In this document: positions 13,093 to 24,229 of the stretch, one piece after another
Layout of the letters: each line of letters begins with the position of its first letter
How positions within the stretch are numbered: the stretch's first letter is position 1
Assembly (NCBI GenBank): GCA_037903475.1
Contig: JBAJFG010000136.1
Span: 806,501 to 870,500, forward strand
DNA length: 64,000 nucleotides
DNA from: Ancylostoma caninum
Lineage: Eukaryota > Nematoda > Chromadorea > Rhabditida > Ancylostomatidae
Reading direction: 5' to 3'
Notes under the pieces: generated by a model
Database searches by the model: none
The model's input: only the letters and a program-made list of their open reading frames with translations
Told to the model about the DNA's origin: nothing
Position numbers and translations under genes: made by a program

Positions 13093-13116
13093 GGACATGC
13101 CCTAGGGCATGTCCGA
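13093..13116. repeat. Perfect 24 bp palindrome in TIR element
   Basis: The half-site CGGACATGCCCT is followed at once by its reverse complement, with no spacer. It is conserved in the second copy near 37,625-37,648. Confidence 0.85.
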
Positions 13117-14028
13117 GGTCGTACCTCGTCGGGAACTTCAACCGTGGTCGCAACCAAAGTTTCAACCGTAGTTGTTGCCTGCACGGACTTGCTCTTCAGT
13201 TTCCTGAGTTCTGAAACCTAATTAGATGAAACTGCATCTAGTTCCAAAGAAGTATGTAAATAGTTAAACATCTAGCACACACTATAATGCAATATGTAAT
13301 ATGTAATGAGTCTTTTCTCGTGTTATCTGGTTGATTTTGTTTCTCTTCAACCCTTAAACAGCATTTCCCTATAATCTTAACAAAGGTGTAATCTCATAGA
13401 ATGAATCTAGCCATGTTCCTCAAAATGCTCCATCACGCGCCCTCGTTTTGTCCGACCGATCAGCTGATTTGATAATCGGCCGCAGCATTTTGCACCAGCT
13501 GGATTTATAGCGCTGCTGTTCCCAGTTTTTTCTCAGTATTCTGGAAAATATTCCGATTATGAGCCTTGTTTCCGTCATTTCTCATACATTGTTACTGCTT
13601 TATTTGTTTTCCTCCATTTTTGTGCCTTTAAATGAAAGCTTTTTTGGGAGTGATGGGAGGTCGGGCATCGATCCACTCAGCTGGTCGCAAAACGCTGCCT
13701 GTAGGTCACACGGTAGAGCACTTTGCAGAGATCGAGGGGATTCACCCGACTATATTGTATTGTTAAGAGACAACTACGATATTGCTGCCAAGGGTTAGCG
13801 AGAACAAAGATTAACCTGATGGCACAAAGAGACCTCAAACTAGGTAGGAAGTCGGAGCAAAATTAATAATATGGAGAAATGAACATGCTTGAGTATAAAA
13901 GCAGTTGATTTCAGCACCTCTACCAATACCATACACACTATTGTGAGATGAGATACCAAAAACCAATCAAAATCTGATCTGGTTGGTGTTTGTGTTGAGA
14001 TTCAATCGCACGTCAAAACGTGTTGATA

Positions 14029-14085
14029 TGGCCAAGTGGTTCAGTCGCTTGCTTATGATCGCGCTATAGTGGAGTTCGATATTGT
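14029..14085 (+). other. tRNA-like Pol III box motifs in TIR element
   Basis: TGGCCAAGTGG followed by TTCAGTCGCTTGC looks like a tRNA A box and D arm of the Leu/Ser type. About 40 bp later GAGTTCGATATT resembles a B box; the copy at 38,568-38,622 has the closer GGGTTCGATATT. No full cloverleaf or acceptor stem is seen, so this is a relic or SINE-like head rather than a working tRNA. Confidence 0.4.
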
Positions 14086-14227
14086 GAGCGCCGCTAAGTT
14101 TTGCAGCCATAACAGAACGCCGCATCTCACACCAACTTCGCATCCAAAGTTGCCACCTTGTAGGCAGTGTTGCCGTCATGGTGGCAACATTGCTACCAAC
14201 TTGCGGGGTGGATTACTACCGGCCCAG

Positions 14228-14577
14228 AAGTAGGTAGCAATTTTTTTATCCACTGAGCATCACTGGCCACGCCTTTTCCAACGGGACCCAAACGCCCGCC
14301 CGCCGCTCGTGCATGTGGATAGCTTAGTAATAGAAAACCTTCTACGTGCTCTTCTGAGCTGCACGGAACCAGTCGACAAACTGATGTGCATCCTGTAACG
14401 GCATCTCAAGCAAGGCTACCGATCATATTCGTTTCATTTCGATCTGGTATGAGCTTATCAGACCATTCAGAAAACTACACTTTCTTTCACTTCTGTCCAT
14501 TTAAGGGAGTGACAAAATCCAAATGATAAACTTATAAGGAGTAATCCTAGATCTAAAAGTATAATCCCCATACTTAC
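14228..14577. other. Gene-free stretch downstream of the CNNM exons
   Basis: On the minus strand this is the start of the intron after the last CNNM exon. No CBS-domain exon, repeat or hairpin was recognised in it. Confidence 0.4.
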
Positions 14578-14929
14578 GTTTATGCGGGTCATAACATCAA
14601 TTACAGTTTTGTCGCTGATTTCCATTGCACCAACTGCAATCTTCAGTTCTTCAACTAGTCCCTCTTCATTGCTCATTTTAATCAGTTCCATTAGCCGTTT
14701 GCGGTCATATGAAACCACTTCCTCGCCAAGAACCAAATCCAGTATCTGTAAAAACATGACAAAATCTCGCACAATCACGAGTTCTATAAAAAGCGAAAAA
14801 AATGAAGGTAACTAAGCAGAAAAAAATGGAAGAAATCTTACCTTTGAAATAGGATACGCTATCGGAAATGTAGCAATCATGAAGAAACGTGTCACCCAAA
14901 TAGTGTAAGCGCCAACAGCTAGACCTCTC
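14578..14929 (-). CDS. cnnm: CNNM-type metal transporter fragment (two exons)
   Basis: Two exons, 14929-14842 and 14745-14578, join in frame across a 96 bp intron. The first encodes GLAVGAYTIWVTRFFMIA and FPIAYPISK, matching the end of the DUF21 membrane domain of CNNM/ancient conserved domain proteins. The second encodes ILDLVLGEEVVSYDRKRLM, EGLVEELKIAVGAMEI and DVMTRIN, the conserved linker before the CBS pair. These proteins act in Mg2+ transport or sensing at the plasma membrane. The splice sites are good (TTTTTTTCAG, TTTTTACAG, GTAAGA, GTAAGT). I found neither the upstream exons, with the rest of DUF21, nor the downstream CBS exons; the next 5 kb downstream is a TIR element, a Helitron fragment and a LINE. 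The usual VMTPI motif reads VMTRIN at the exon end. This may be a real gene with long transposon-filled introns, or a stranded piece. The family is sure; functionality is not. Confidence 0.82.
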
Positions 14930-14993
14930 CTGAAAAAAAAACGAAGGTGGATGTCTAAACACAACAAAATCAACGCACTTGCCCACAATACTA

Positions 14994-15260
14994 CAGTGCA
15001 CGTCAATGGCGATGCCCATCTGCGGCCTCGAGAAGGATGCAGCGCAACCGCGCCGCATGCGTCACAAACGTCGTTTTCTGCTGCTGTTATGCTATATCTA
15101 GCAGCTTTCTATGCGATTTATAGGATATTTGACCAGAGCGGGAAGAAAGCGACTAGAAATAACATCCCGGCAGCAGACGACACTAATCCCGGCGCGCGCA
15201 GCGCGGTCGCGTTGCGTCCTTCTCAAGGCCGTGGATGAGAAACCGCCATTGACGTCCAGT
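14994..15260. mobile_element. Hairpin MITE beside the CNNM exons
   Basis: About 265 bp that folds on itself. The left arm starts CAGTGCACGTCAATGGCG and the right arm ends CGCCATTGACGTCCAG. The arms pair through CTTGAGAAGGA/GCAACGCGACCGCG-type blocks. No ORF. It lies 65 bp upstream (minus strand) of the CNNM exon at 14,929, inside the preceding intron. Confidence 0.65.
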
Positions 15261-15481
15261 TTATGTGTGTTGCCATCATGCATTAGAAAAAAGCAGAAGA
15301 TGAAGCGACATATGTGGGTTCTTTGGAAGCAACAGATCGTACTATTTGCATTAATGAGCGCCTGCCTACAATAGGCAACCTAAAGACATTCAAACTGTGC
15401 TATAACTATGTACAATCAGGATCTTCGAGATGACAATCTACGGTGAACTCATTGACATCCCCTCAAGCTCAGTAGTATCTA

Positions 15482-16384
15482 CAGGGTGCGTCATAAATAT
15501 TGACGCACTGAAGTTGTGCTGTAAAAAGGACAACATCCCAAAAACCACTATATATGCATATCCAAAATGAAGGCATGTCTCAGCGAATACAAAAAATCCA
15601 CTCCTTGTTCGGAGAGCGCTCTCTCCTTGTAAAAGCAGCCACGAACATGTCGGTAGAGAAAATCGCCGATGCGCCGCAACTGAAGTTCGTCCATTATTCT
15701 TCCATATTATAAAGAGGATAAGCTTTAGGAAAACGACACTCTTAAGGGAAGTAGGGCAGATCTTGCCCTCCAAGTATCCCATGAAAGCATATCCTTGTTC
15801 GCAAGTCTTGTCGTGTCCAAGCCAGAGAAAGGCATCTATGTTTTACTATGGAAAATTTTTTCGTTTTCTTGTTTCTCATTCAAGCAATCTTCTAAGGGCA
15901 CATTTTCTCGCTTGTCTTAGCTCTCATCACAAGATGAATTCATAGGTACTTTGGCAGGGCTTGGCTGTTGCTCATAAGACAAAAGTGGTACGGGTCCAGT
16001 TTCAAAAATCTACTTGAGGCACTTCAACTTGGCGGAGAATAGGCTTCCTTGTGAACCGAGTTCCAGTCTACGGATGACCCCATATGGATATCTTAGAGAG
16101 CAAGAGCTGCGCTATAATCCACAAAAACATCAAGCTCCCAAAGGCTTATCTGTTCAAGATCTGGGACAAAGTCGACCTGAGTTAGTTGCGGCGCAGAGGC
16201 ATTGCGATCCCTCGTCGTCTCTGTGACTGCTTCAGCAAAGAAGGAGCTTGCCGTGAACAAGAGTGCATTTATTCGGATCGCCAAGACTTGGGCTTTATTC
16301 TGCATATGCTCATTTGGAATGTTTTTGCATCTTTTCTTTTCTACAGACTCATTTTAGGTGCGTCAATAATTTTGACGCACCCTG
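15482..16384 (+). mobile_element. Mariner/Tc1-like element, dead
   Basis: 903 bp with TIRs starting CAGGGTGCGTCA and ending TGACGCACCCTG, flanked by TA at 15,480-15,481 and 16,385-16,386, the Tc1/mariner signature. Near the right end, on the plus strand, KAYLFKIWDKVDLS, LRRRGIAIPRRLCDCF and SKEGACREQ resemble the C-terminal tail of mariner-family transposases. The catalytic DDE/D region and helix-turn-helix were not recovered; the reading frame is broken and internally deleted. Confidence 0.7.
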
Positions 16385-16889
16385 TAAACGCAGTATCGAC
16401 TGAATGTAAAGTTCCCTCCATAAGTTCTGCGAAAGTAAGGCTCAGAGATTCCAACTTTTGTTGGAGCTGCGAATTCTCGAGCGTAATGAGAAACCTTTGA
16501 GACGAATCCATTTAATGGATAAGTTTTGCTCTGAAAAAAATTATTCTTGGAGGTCTAAATCTGTGAGATGGTTGCATCCACAGAGAGCCATAGAATAGCT
16601 CTAATAGGTCGAATCTGAACATAAAATAAGTCTTGCAGTAAAGCAGATACATACTTGATAGAATGACTGCGTTTTTTTACCTATTACACCTCTATATCGT
16701 AAAGGAAAGATTAACATCGATCTGTGTTTGCGTAGAGTACAGCAGTAGGCTTAATGTCTCCAATCGTCCAATCAATCGCGTCCAGCTTGATGTTGAACAC
16801 TTCTCTGTGCTTTTGAACTTCATCATGTGGACGTTAAGGCGAACTGTCGTAGAAATGACTGCGTTAATAAAACAAAAAATGGCTCGTAC

Positions 16890-17139
16890 CAATGGCGGAC
16901 GCAGAAAGTGGGAGGGAGAGGGGGGAAAAGGCGGAGCCTCCGCCGCATCGGTGACCCAGATAAAAAATAAAATTAATAAAAATACTTTTATAATAATAAA
17001 TAATTGATAAAATTCCAAAATAATAGTAAAAATAAACAGTTTCTAATAAACTAATACAAGATTTTTGTATTGCAAAGTAACTTCAAAAATTACGCGGCCC
17101 ATTCTCGTGGGAAGTGGCACCCCCCCCCGTCCGTCAGTG
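16890..17139. mobile_element. hAT-type MITE, second copy (diverged)
   Basis: Starts CAATGGCGGACGCAGAAAG and ends near CCGTCCGTCAGTG, the same family as the 274 bp MITE at 44,196-44,469, including the G-rich left end, AT-rich middle and C-run before the right end. The flanking duplication is not clear. Confidence 0.6.
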
Positions 17140-17365
17140 GGTCAGTTCGGGGTAACTCACTAGAAGAATTCCTGTCGAATTAGCTCTCTACTTCTTTCAT
17201 AAATTGAGGTCAACTCTTATTCTTATGTCTCCATCTCTCAACCTGATGCTGTTCGGCCATAGTCACCTCCGGAGCTCTTTCGAACTTCCAAAATATTGCA
17301 GTTGGTCGCGCTCCTCCAGAGAGACAACGGAGACAATCTCCGTAAAATTTATAGTGGACTGGATG

Positions 17366-17700
17366 GTGTATCCGGTTTCGCTCAGGTGCTTTACCTCTCC
17401 CGGTCATTTGACGCTGATGACGACCCCAACAAATTCTTTCAAGATGCTCATCATTTTGGTGATCAGTCTAAGTGACACTTTTCCCCTAAAATCTGAGGAA
17501 AGGTAAAGTTGTTTGGCTTCTTCTAAAAAGCTTGCCACATTCATGCATGGTGTGTTAGGAAACCCCAACGAATGCATTCTAACCCGTCTCTGTGCTGGGG
17601 TGAAAAGAAAATAGGATCAATACATCGGTTAATCAATTTAACTAAGAATGACTGACGTATTATTGTTCAGCGTATTGGAAAACCCAACAAAACATGCGGT
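17366..17700. repeat. Interspersed repeat, family of 60.44-61.04 kb
   Basis: Shares GGTTTCGCTCAGGTG, then a C-rich stretch, GCTCATCATTTTGGTGATCAG, AAGTGACAC and CAGCGTATTG with the sequence at 60,440-61,035. SINE- or MITE-like; no ORF. Diverged copy with uncertain ends. Confidence 0.45.
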
Positions 17701-18580
17701 AGAAACTAGCAATTCCCGCCATTTTCTAGATTTCTTATTTTGGTCATGTGAGATATGGAGAAGTTTCGTGTTCTATACAGGACTGTACAGCTTATACAGC
17801 ACTTCCCCCTCTTCTTTCTGCGATACTGTCCGATTCTGAATGCATTTCCCATTAGAGTATTACATTCCAAAAAACTTCAAACTTTCGGATTCCTGGGAAA
17901 CCCGGATTTTCGAATATTCGAATTTTTGCTAACCACTGAATTCCCAAATATTCGAACTTTTGGATTCTTCAAGCCCAACGAGTTTTTGAATGTTCGAATA
18001 ATTATTCAAAGAACAGTCCATTTCGCTAAAACTTTTGAACCCAAGTATGTGAGCAGACAATGGAGTATGCTTTCCAATGACAACGGGCATTAAATATTTC
18101 AGATAGCAAGTTTCATTGGCGGTTTTTGAAATTATTCACAAATAGTTCCACGAAATTGGAAGCTTGTGCTGTTACAGAGTCGATCCTTTATGGATCTTGA
18201 AACTGCAAGTGGTTGAAGTTCATTGAGAACGTCAATCTCATTTGAGGTGTGAGAACATTATTCAAGGGACCGCGAAGGGGTGGAAGCCCGCGCACATGAA
18301 GACATTCTCTCTGATACCTTTATGTTGCAAATCAACAAAACGAGCCATGGCAGACACTGTAAAGGTGTTGACGGCGTGAAATAATCTTGGACACGGTGCT
18401 TCGGTTACCAAAATCATGAATGAGCTTCCAGCAATTTTCAAAAAACCGTAAGCGGTACCAACAAAACACTGCTCGTTACCTCGTTTCTCACTATTACTGT
18501 TGTTTGCTGCATGTTCACATGTTGCGTTGAACGTTAAAGTCAAGTTAGAATCAAAATTAAATTAATTTATGAAGTAATTA

Positions 18581-19963
18581 TCCTCTTATATAAATCATGG
18601 TAGTGCAACAAAATTTTCTAGAGCGCAGACGTAGGGGGTCTAGCACGTGATCGCATGCGCTCGCCTTGAGACTCAGTTATAGACTGTGCCTCGCGAGGAT
18701 GCGAAGCTGATGGGGCATTCGGCCGATGTTTCGTCATAGGTGCATAGACGTAGTGGAAGTCGGGTGCATTCGGGATTTCGCGGCGGGACCACCAGCTAGC
18801 GGTCTCGAGCCCTCTAGGCGAGACAGTGTCTACAACGATTTGACGATGCGTAGCAGCAATGTACGGAACAGAGTCGCCCCTATGCCGGAGCTTTGTTGTT
18901 GACTTCACTCAACTTTGGAACAGTGGAGGATAATCACTTCGAGAAGAAATGTGCATACCGTGGAGGATTTACTCAGTGTCCTCACTTGGGAAATGTTCCT
19001 TACTCACCTCTCTTTGAGGTCCCTTGGGGATTATGCGGCTTGAGGATCCGCCTGTTTTTAAGAGGTACAATCAAATACACGGGATGAAGAACGCATCATC
19101 ATATGCTGTTGTGACACTTTCTGAAACCAGTTGTGCAACTTGTGCAGTTGATCAAACTTTCTAAATATTTCCTAACTTTGTTCCATCACTTTCGAGATTT
19201 GCAAAGAGTGCGACTGCAGTGATGACGGACAGAGTCCAGTCCCGTAGTCCAGAAAAACATCATGATAGGTGTCCACCGATCGAGAAAGAAGAGTCCACAG
19301 TGGCCCAATAGTGGAAAAACGGCAGGATACGGGTCCGTCGATGGAGAAGGGGTCTACCCTGGCCGATTAGTGGCGAAAGCGCCGGGATATGAGTCCCACC
19401 GATAGATCGGGTCTGTGCTGACCCAGTAGTGGGAAGAACGCCAGGACACAGATCCACAAATGGAGGATAGGTCTGCCCTGACCCAACAGCGGAATAAGCG
19501 CCAGCATACGGATGCACTGATGGAGAATGGCCCGTGGCTCTATAGTGCGAAAACACCAAGATGCACGTCTGGCGATGGTGAAGGGGCACGCTACGCGCTC
19601 ATTCGTATCTCAGTCGACCATCTCTTCTTCCTCTCCGTTGGCTGTTCATAACGGGTCCAGGCATGTAAGAAATGTGACAAAAAAAGAGTAGCTATTATCA
19701 GTGCATCGGAAATTAGCTTTACATGTAGGTGCGAGATTAGGAACTTGCGAGCAAGGCTAAGATGGCGAGAAGACTCGAAGGCCCGACGTTGGCGGCCAGA
19801 CCCGTAGAGTATACAACACATAAGGAGAATTTCGTATTTGAGCTCAGCTAATGATTAGTTTTGCTTTTTTGCTGATTTTCTAAGCATTTCATACGTGTGA
19901 AGCTTTTGCACATACCTCAAGTGGCCGCCCCACCCCACTTTCTAGCGTCCCGAAGGGGCGCTA

Positions 19964-19964
<1 letters not shown>
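18581..19964 (+). mobile_element. Helitron-like non-autonomous element, copy A
   Basis: Starts TCCTCTTATATAAATC after an A and ends in a hairpin (CTAGCGTCCC, GAA loop, GGGGCGCTAG) whose last four bases are CTAG, followed by T. Helitrons insert between A and T, begin TC and end CTRR. The middle (about 19,260-19,610) holds ~60 bp minisatellite units (GTCCACCGATGGAGAA, GTGGCCCA). No Rep or helicase coding. A (TAA)n run follows the 3' end. Confidence 0.75.
19942..19964 (+). repeat. Helitron 3' hairpin with CTAG terminus
   Basis: Stem CTAGCGTCCC / GGGGCGCTAG around a GAA loop (one G/T-type mismatch). The same hairpin closes the elements ending at 21,851, 24,486, 41,059 and 46,585. Confidence 0.75.
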
Positions 19965-19999
<35 letters not shown>

Positions 20000-20018
20000 G
20001 TAATAATAATAATAATAA
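19965..20018. repeat. (TAA)n microsatellite
   Basis: About 54 bp of TAA units with one TAG. It lies between the 3' end of one Helitron-like element and the 5' TC of the next. Confidence 0.95.
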
Positions 20019-21851
20019 TCTATTAAACAAAGCGCCGTAAGGGGGCTAGAGCGGTTAGAGATACGGGGCGGCACTCATAGACACCGCAAACTTGAGGCGC
20101 AGACTGTGTGGCGAAATGGCCGATTTCCATGGACGCAGACACGTTCGCTTCGGGACCCGAAATTACGTCAATGCTGGCTCTCCCGCATGCACGGGATGGT
20201 GATTTCATCACTTCGCTGGCGGTCTCGCCGCATAGGAGTGAGGGAGTGTTTACGAGCTTTCAGGCTGCACAATATACGCAGCAGGAAAACCAGCCTTCCA
20301 CTGATGCGACGCTGAGTGCACTTGCGAGAAGAGATGGACGGGTGTTATGAGGGCTGCCGCGTCTCGGAAGCTCGGGAGGGTGGACCTACGCGGTCGCCTC
20401 ATCTGGTTGGTGCTATTGCCGCATCGCCTCTAAATAGGAAGGCATGACATTGTATATCCAATCAACTAAATACGGATACGGGTCCACCGATGGAGAAAGG
20501 GCCCGTCGTGGCCCAGTGGTGCGGAAACTCCATGACACGGGTTCACCGATGGAGAAAAGGCCCGCCGTGGCCCGGTGGTGCGAGAAACTCCATGACACGG
20601 GTCCACCGATGGAGAAAGGGCCCGCCGTGGCCCAGTGGTGTGGGGAACGCCGAGACACGGGTCCACCGATGGAGAAAGGGCCCGCCGTGGCCCAGTGCTG
20701 TGGGGAACGCCAAGAAACGGGTCCACCGATGGAAAGGTCCCGCCGTGGCCCAGTGTTGTGGGGAACGCCATGAGGTGGGTCCAGCTATGGAGGAAGGTCC
20801 CGCCGTGGCCCAGTGATGCGGGGAACGCCAAGACACGGGTCCACCGATGGAGAAAGGGCCCGCCGTGGCCCAGTGCTGTGGGGAACGCCAAGAAACGGGT
20901 CCACCGATGGAGAAAGGTCCCGCCGTGGCCCAGTGTTGTGGGGAACGCCATGAGGTGGGTCCAGCTATGGAGGAAGGTCCCGCCGTGGCCCAGTGATGCG
21001 GGGAACGCCAAGACACGGGTCCACCGATGGAGAAAGGGCCCGCCGTGGCCCAGTGCTGTGGGGAACGCCATGACACGGGTCCAGCTATGGAGAGAAGGCC
21101 AGGCCCAGTGGTGCGGGGGACACCAGGATACGGTTCCACCGATGAAGAAAGGGCCGACCGTGGCCCAGTGGTGTGGGGGACGCCAGGATACGGGTTCACT
21201 TTAGTGTGGAGAATGACAGGATGCGAACCCGCCCCTGGAGAACGGATCTGGCTTGCCCTAACGGTGAGGAAGGGGCCAGAATGCGGGCGCTCTGATGGAG
21301 GAAGGGCCCGTCGTGGCCCAGTAGTATGGATAACACCAGGATACGGGTCCGCCAACATAGGATTGGTCCGCTCTGACTCAGTAAAGTGGAGAATACCAGG
21401 ATACGGTTCAGGCCTAATGTGTGAAGATGGCTCCAGAATACGGGCCCACCGATGGAGGAAAGTCCGCTGCGGCCCAGTAGTGTCTAAAACACTCGGATAC
21501 AATTTCGCTTTGTCCAATAATGTGGGGTACGGCAGGATACAGTTCCGCCGACGGAGAACGCGTCTGCGTGGGCCCGATAGTGAGGAATACGCACGAATAC
21601 GCCATACGATGGGGAACGAACTTCTCATTCGCATACTCAACTCATAGGAAGGACTTCATGTTTGGGCCCATTGGAAGATTTGTTCTGCTTCTCTTATACG
21701 TAAGTTATAAGAAGGTTTTTGAATTTGAGCTCAGTTAATGATTAATTTTGTTTATTCGCTAATTTTCTAAGCATTTTGCACGTGTGGAGCTTTTGCACAT
21801 GCCTCAAGTGGCTGCCCCACCTCACTTTCTAGCGTCCCGAAGGGGCGCTAG
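20019..21851 (+). mobile_element. Helitron-like element with large minisatellite, copy E
   Basis: Starts TCTATTAAACAAAGC directly after an A of the (TAA)n run and ends in the same CTAG hairpin as copy A, followed by (TAA)n. The first ~235 bp match 12,453-12,690. The last ~120 bp (GAGCTCAGTTAATGATTA, GCACATGCCTCAAGTGGC) match the 3' parts of the other family members. The middle is the ~60 bp tandem array at 20,470-21,640. Non-autonomous. Confidence 0.72.
20470..21640. repeat. 60 bp minisatellite with 180 bp higher-order repeat
   Basis: About 19 units of a ~60 bp monomer (GGTCCACCGATGGAGAAAGG, CCCGCCGTGGCCCAGTG, GTGGGGAACGCC). The left half is homogeneous: a three-monomer block recurs with a period of exactly 180 bp (20,761 and 20,941). 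Monomers become diverged to the right of 21,200. Because 60 is divisible by 3 the array leaves long open frames on both strands (up to 365 codons, minus); these are not genes. Confidence 0.9.
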
Positions 21852-21853
21852 TA

Positions 21854-21922
<69 letters not shown>

Positions 21923-21968
21923 GTGATAATAGTGATAATAATAATAATAATAGTAATAATAATAATAG
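21852..21968. repeat. (TAA)n microsatellite after Helitron 3' end
   Basis: About 117 bp of TAA/TAG/TGA-containing triplets directly after CTAG. It gives meaningless homopolymer ORFs on both strands. Confidence 0.95.
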
Positions 21969-22732
21969 GTGAGATAAAATCATCTCATGTTCTTGACGAC
22001 GACTACGACATCTATGTATACGTAAAGTGTTTATAAGAGCACAGAACAAGGCTGTTCCTAGAGTTGCTTAGATGAGGAAACCAAACCGAAGGTTTCAAGG
22101 GGCACAGCTGGCCTCGACTGTTGCTGGAGCTGACCCACCATTTTGTAGAATTTTAATTCTAGTTTCCGCTTGACAGGTACATCTCGACTGCTGTTCTATA
22201 TCCCAGTGGAAAGAATTCTCGGAAGAATTTTTGATAATTGGCCAATTGTGCGAGGACAGGTTAGCCAAACTTTTTCGCTCTACTAGTCATATAATCAAAT
22301 TTCATGGGAAACCCCGGAAACTTACGGAAAGGGCATTCCTTGCGCACTGAGAGGCATCTAAGCAGTCAAACCCTTTTTAAAGATTTGTGGTTTCCACAGA
22401 GGATATAGTCGCAACTATCCGCTTTTTTCAGAAGTCTGTTCCGAGGCCAACTTCTCGGAAGCGAAACCCTTCTAGAAAACCGGGTCTCATCAACTGAAAG
22501 ATGCTCTGAACTTCTCTTTGTTCGACATAGAAGAAACGGAGTAAAGCATGGGTTTCAGGTGGAGAAAAATTGAGCAACCTTGTACCCCTTCCCCTGTGCA
22601 CAGTCGTCAATAGTCCATGGTTCCTTAAACTGCCAAATCAACTGACCTAGCCTCTTTTTAACGTCGGTTGGTCTAACGGTTTCTTCGGTGTTTCTATAAA
22701 AGAAGATCCGTGTAGATTTGATTCACTTCCAC
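21969..22732. other. Gene-free stretch
   Basis: Nothing recognised: no exon-like block, repeat or hairpin beyond chance. Several short open frames without family resemblance. Confidence 0.4.
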
Positions 22733-23022
22733 TCTAGCGTCCCGAAGGGGCGCTAATGACGGCTCAATCGGTTTACTGGCTTTACGGGAAAATGAATCCT
22801 CACGACCATCCTTGCTAGAAGCCATTTTCAAAAGCAGATTGCCTTACTCTATATCTTAAAATTATAGCGTAAGATAGATGTTGAAAACTACAACTGATGA
22901 GGCACTTCATGCGATGGTGAGTGTAGCTTTCCAGACACAACAGCGTTGTTCCAGATATCTCGTAGTTGCAGATAACTGCTCATCCTTCGTCTAGTTTGTG
23001 CTGGTTTAAAGAAATGTGCTGA
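22733..23022. repeat. Left arm of a ~280 bp inverted repeat
   Basis: Begins with the Helitron-type hairpin (CTAGCGTCCC...GGGGCGCTA), then continues into TGACGGCTCAATCGG, AAGATAGATGTTGAAAAC, and ends near AAAGAAATGTGCTGA. It is the reverse complement of 24,230-24,508, with a small insertion near 22,995-23,006. Confidence 0.85.
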
Positions 23023-24229
23023 ATTTCGTTCTGTCGTGCACTACTGAAAGGCTAGGGCTGGAAGTGTTGCATTTTCTTCAGACTCATTTTCAGTGCGTCA
23101 GATGTTGACGCACTGTGTAGAGCCCACTGTCAAAATGAAATTATTAGAATGAAAAGTTGCAAGACGAGAGTAACCAGGTAAACTTACGTTTACACAAATC
23201 ACTGTTCCATTGCAGCAGCAAACATTTATCAAGCTTATTCTTTAGCTAGATCAAGAGGCTTCCTAATTCATTGCAACCTAGGAGAGAAGTCTCGTCTAAG
23301 ACTTCCACCAATGATCTCATTCGGACGGGATCCCCTCAAAACACGTTTACATGTATAGTGTGAATGAGACGTTCGCAAGGTATCGTACCTCTAAAGGCTC
23401 AGTTTCGTTCTGTCGTGCACAGAATTCACTTGCTCAGCTGCAGAACATGACACGCTGAATGACCGACTGAAAAACAAATGTTTGTTCCTTCCTTTAATTT
23501 CGTATACAGAGAGTGATATGGAGAAGTTCATGCTCGTGCTAGCATCGGGTTTCCAACACCGACATCATCTTGAATTTTTGAATGGAACAAAAACGACAGC
23601 ACACATACCACACAACATATCTGAAACCCGCCTGTTTTCCGCCTAGACAATGAATTTCCTGTGACATCAGCAAAAACATCTTTTATTTCTAGGATACTAT
23701 ATCATGTCGACGTCATAGTACAAAAATGTGTAGGATCTGAAAATGTGTTCGTGTAAATCTAGTTACAAGCAATTCTCATAGATAATCAGCATAAAATTAA
23801 CAATGGGCTTTGGTCACCCTGAATTTTTGATCATGCTAGTAGTGCAGGGTTGTTGTACTGCGCATAGCTTGTTATGCTGGGAGTTAAGAAGTGAATACAT
23901 AGATATGTGCTCAACCAAACCATCCCCTCAGTCCACTGCATGGTCTGAGATGGGTCGAATAATGACAGATTATCGGTGGAATGGAAATTGCTTGCTTTAT
24001 AAAATGTCTCGTAGGCCTGTATGTGTCAATCTATTGCGAGGAATCCATCGGCGATGCCTTCAAAGTACAATAATCCATGCCGTAAGCCTTAACGTGTCAC
24101 TGACTGATCTGGTTGTGCTGATTATAGATGCATCTCTGTAAAAACTTAATGTCAGGAAAACACGCAGTGTTAAACTTTGTAGGATTTATTATGGTGATTT
24201 TGATTTTGATTGAATGAGCAACATTCTCC
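23023..24229. other. Gene-free loop between inverted arms
   Basis: Contains a mariner-type TIR relic near 23,085-23,118 (CTCATTTTCAGTGCGTCA, TTGACGCACTG), like the right end of the element at 15.5-16.4 kb. The 18 bp block TTTCGTTCTGTCGTGCAC occurs twice (about 23,024 and 23,403). No gene recognised. Confidence 0.5.

Larger units (their letters stand above)
12743..14224. mobile_element. 1.48 kb TIR element, copy 1, 3 bp CAG duplication
   Basis: Non-autonomous DNA transposon. About 28 bp of perfect or near-perfect terminal inverted repeat (GGCCGGTAGTAATC...) flanked by CAG on both sides (12,740-12,742 and 14,225-14,227). A near-identical copy sits at 37,285-38,763 between CTG repeats, so the target is CWG. 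A CWG-type 3 bp duplication points to a Harbinger-like group, but the TIR was not matched to a named family. No transposase ORF in either copy. It carries a 24 bp palindrome (13,093-13,116) and two tRNA-like blocks (near 13,697 and 14,029). Confidence 0.8.

Noticed and set aside
13697..13750. Second tRNA-like block in the TIR element as a tRNA gene
   Set aside because: GGTCACACGGTAGAGCAC and GGGGATTCACCCG resemble tRNA arms, but no acceptor stem or proper TTCGA loop is present.
20470..21640. CRISPR-like repeat array
   Set aside because: No unique spacers between direct repeats, the units are contiguous tandem repeats, and the DNA is clearly nematode-like.
20466..21647. Long overlapping open frames (up to 365 codons) on both strands
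   Set aside because: They follow a 60 bp tandem repeat that lacks stops; the translation is only the repeat, and the frames lie in a Helitron-like element.
21784..22049. Poly-Asn and poly-Leu open frames
   Set aside because: Translation of a (TAA)n microsatellite.
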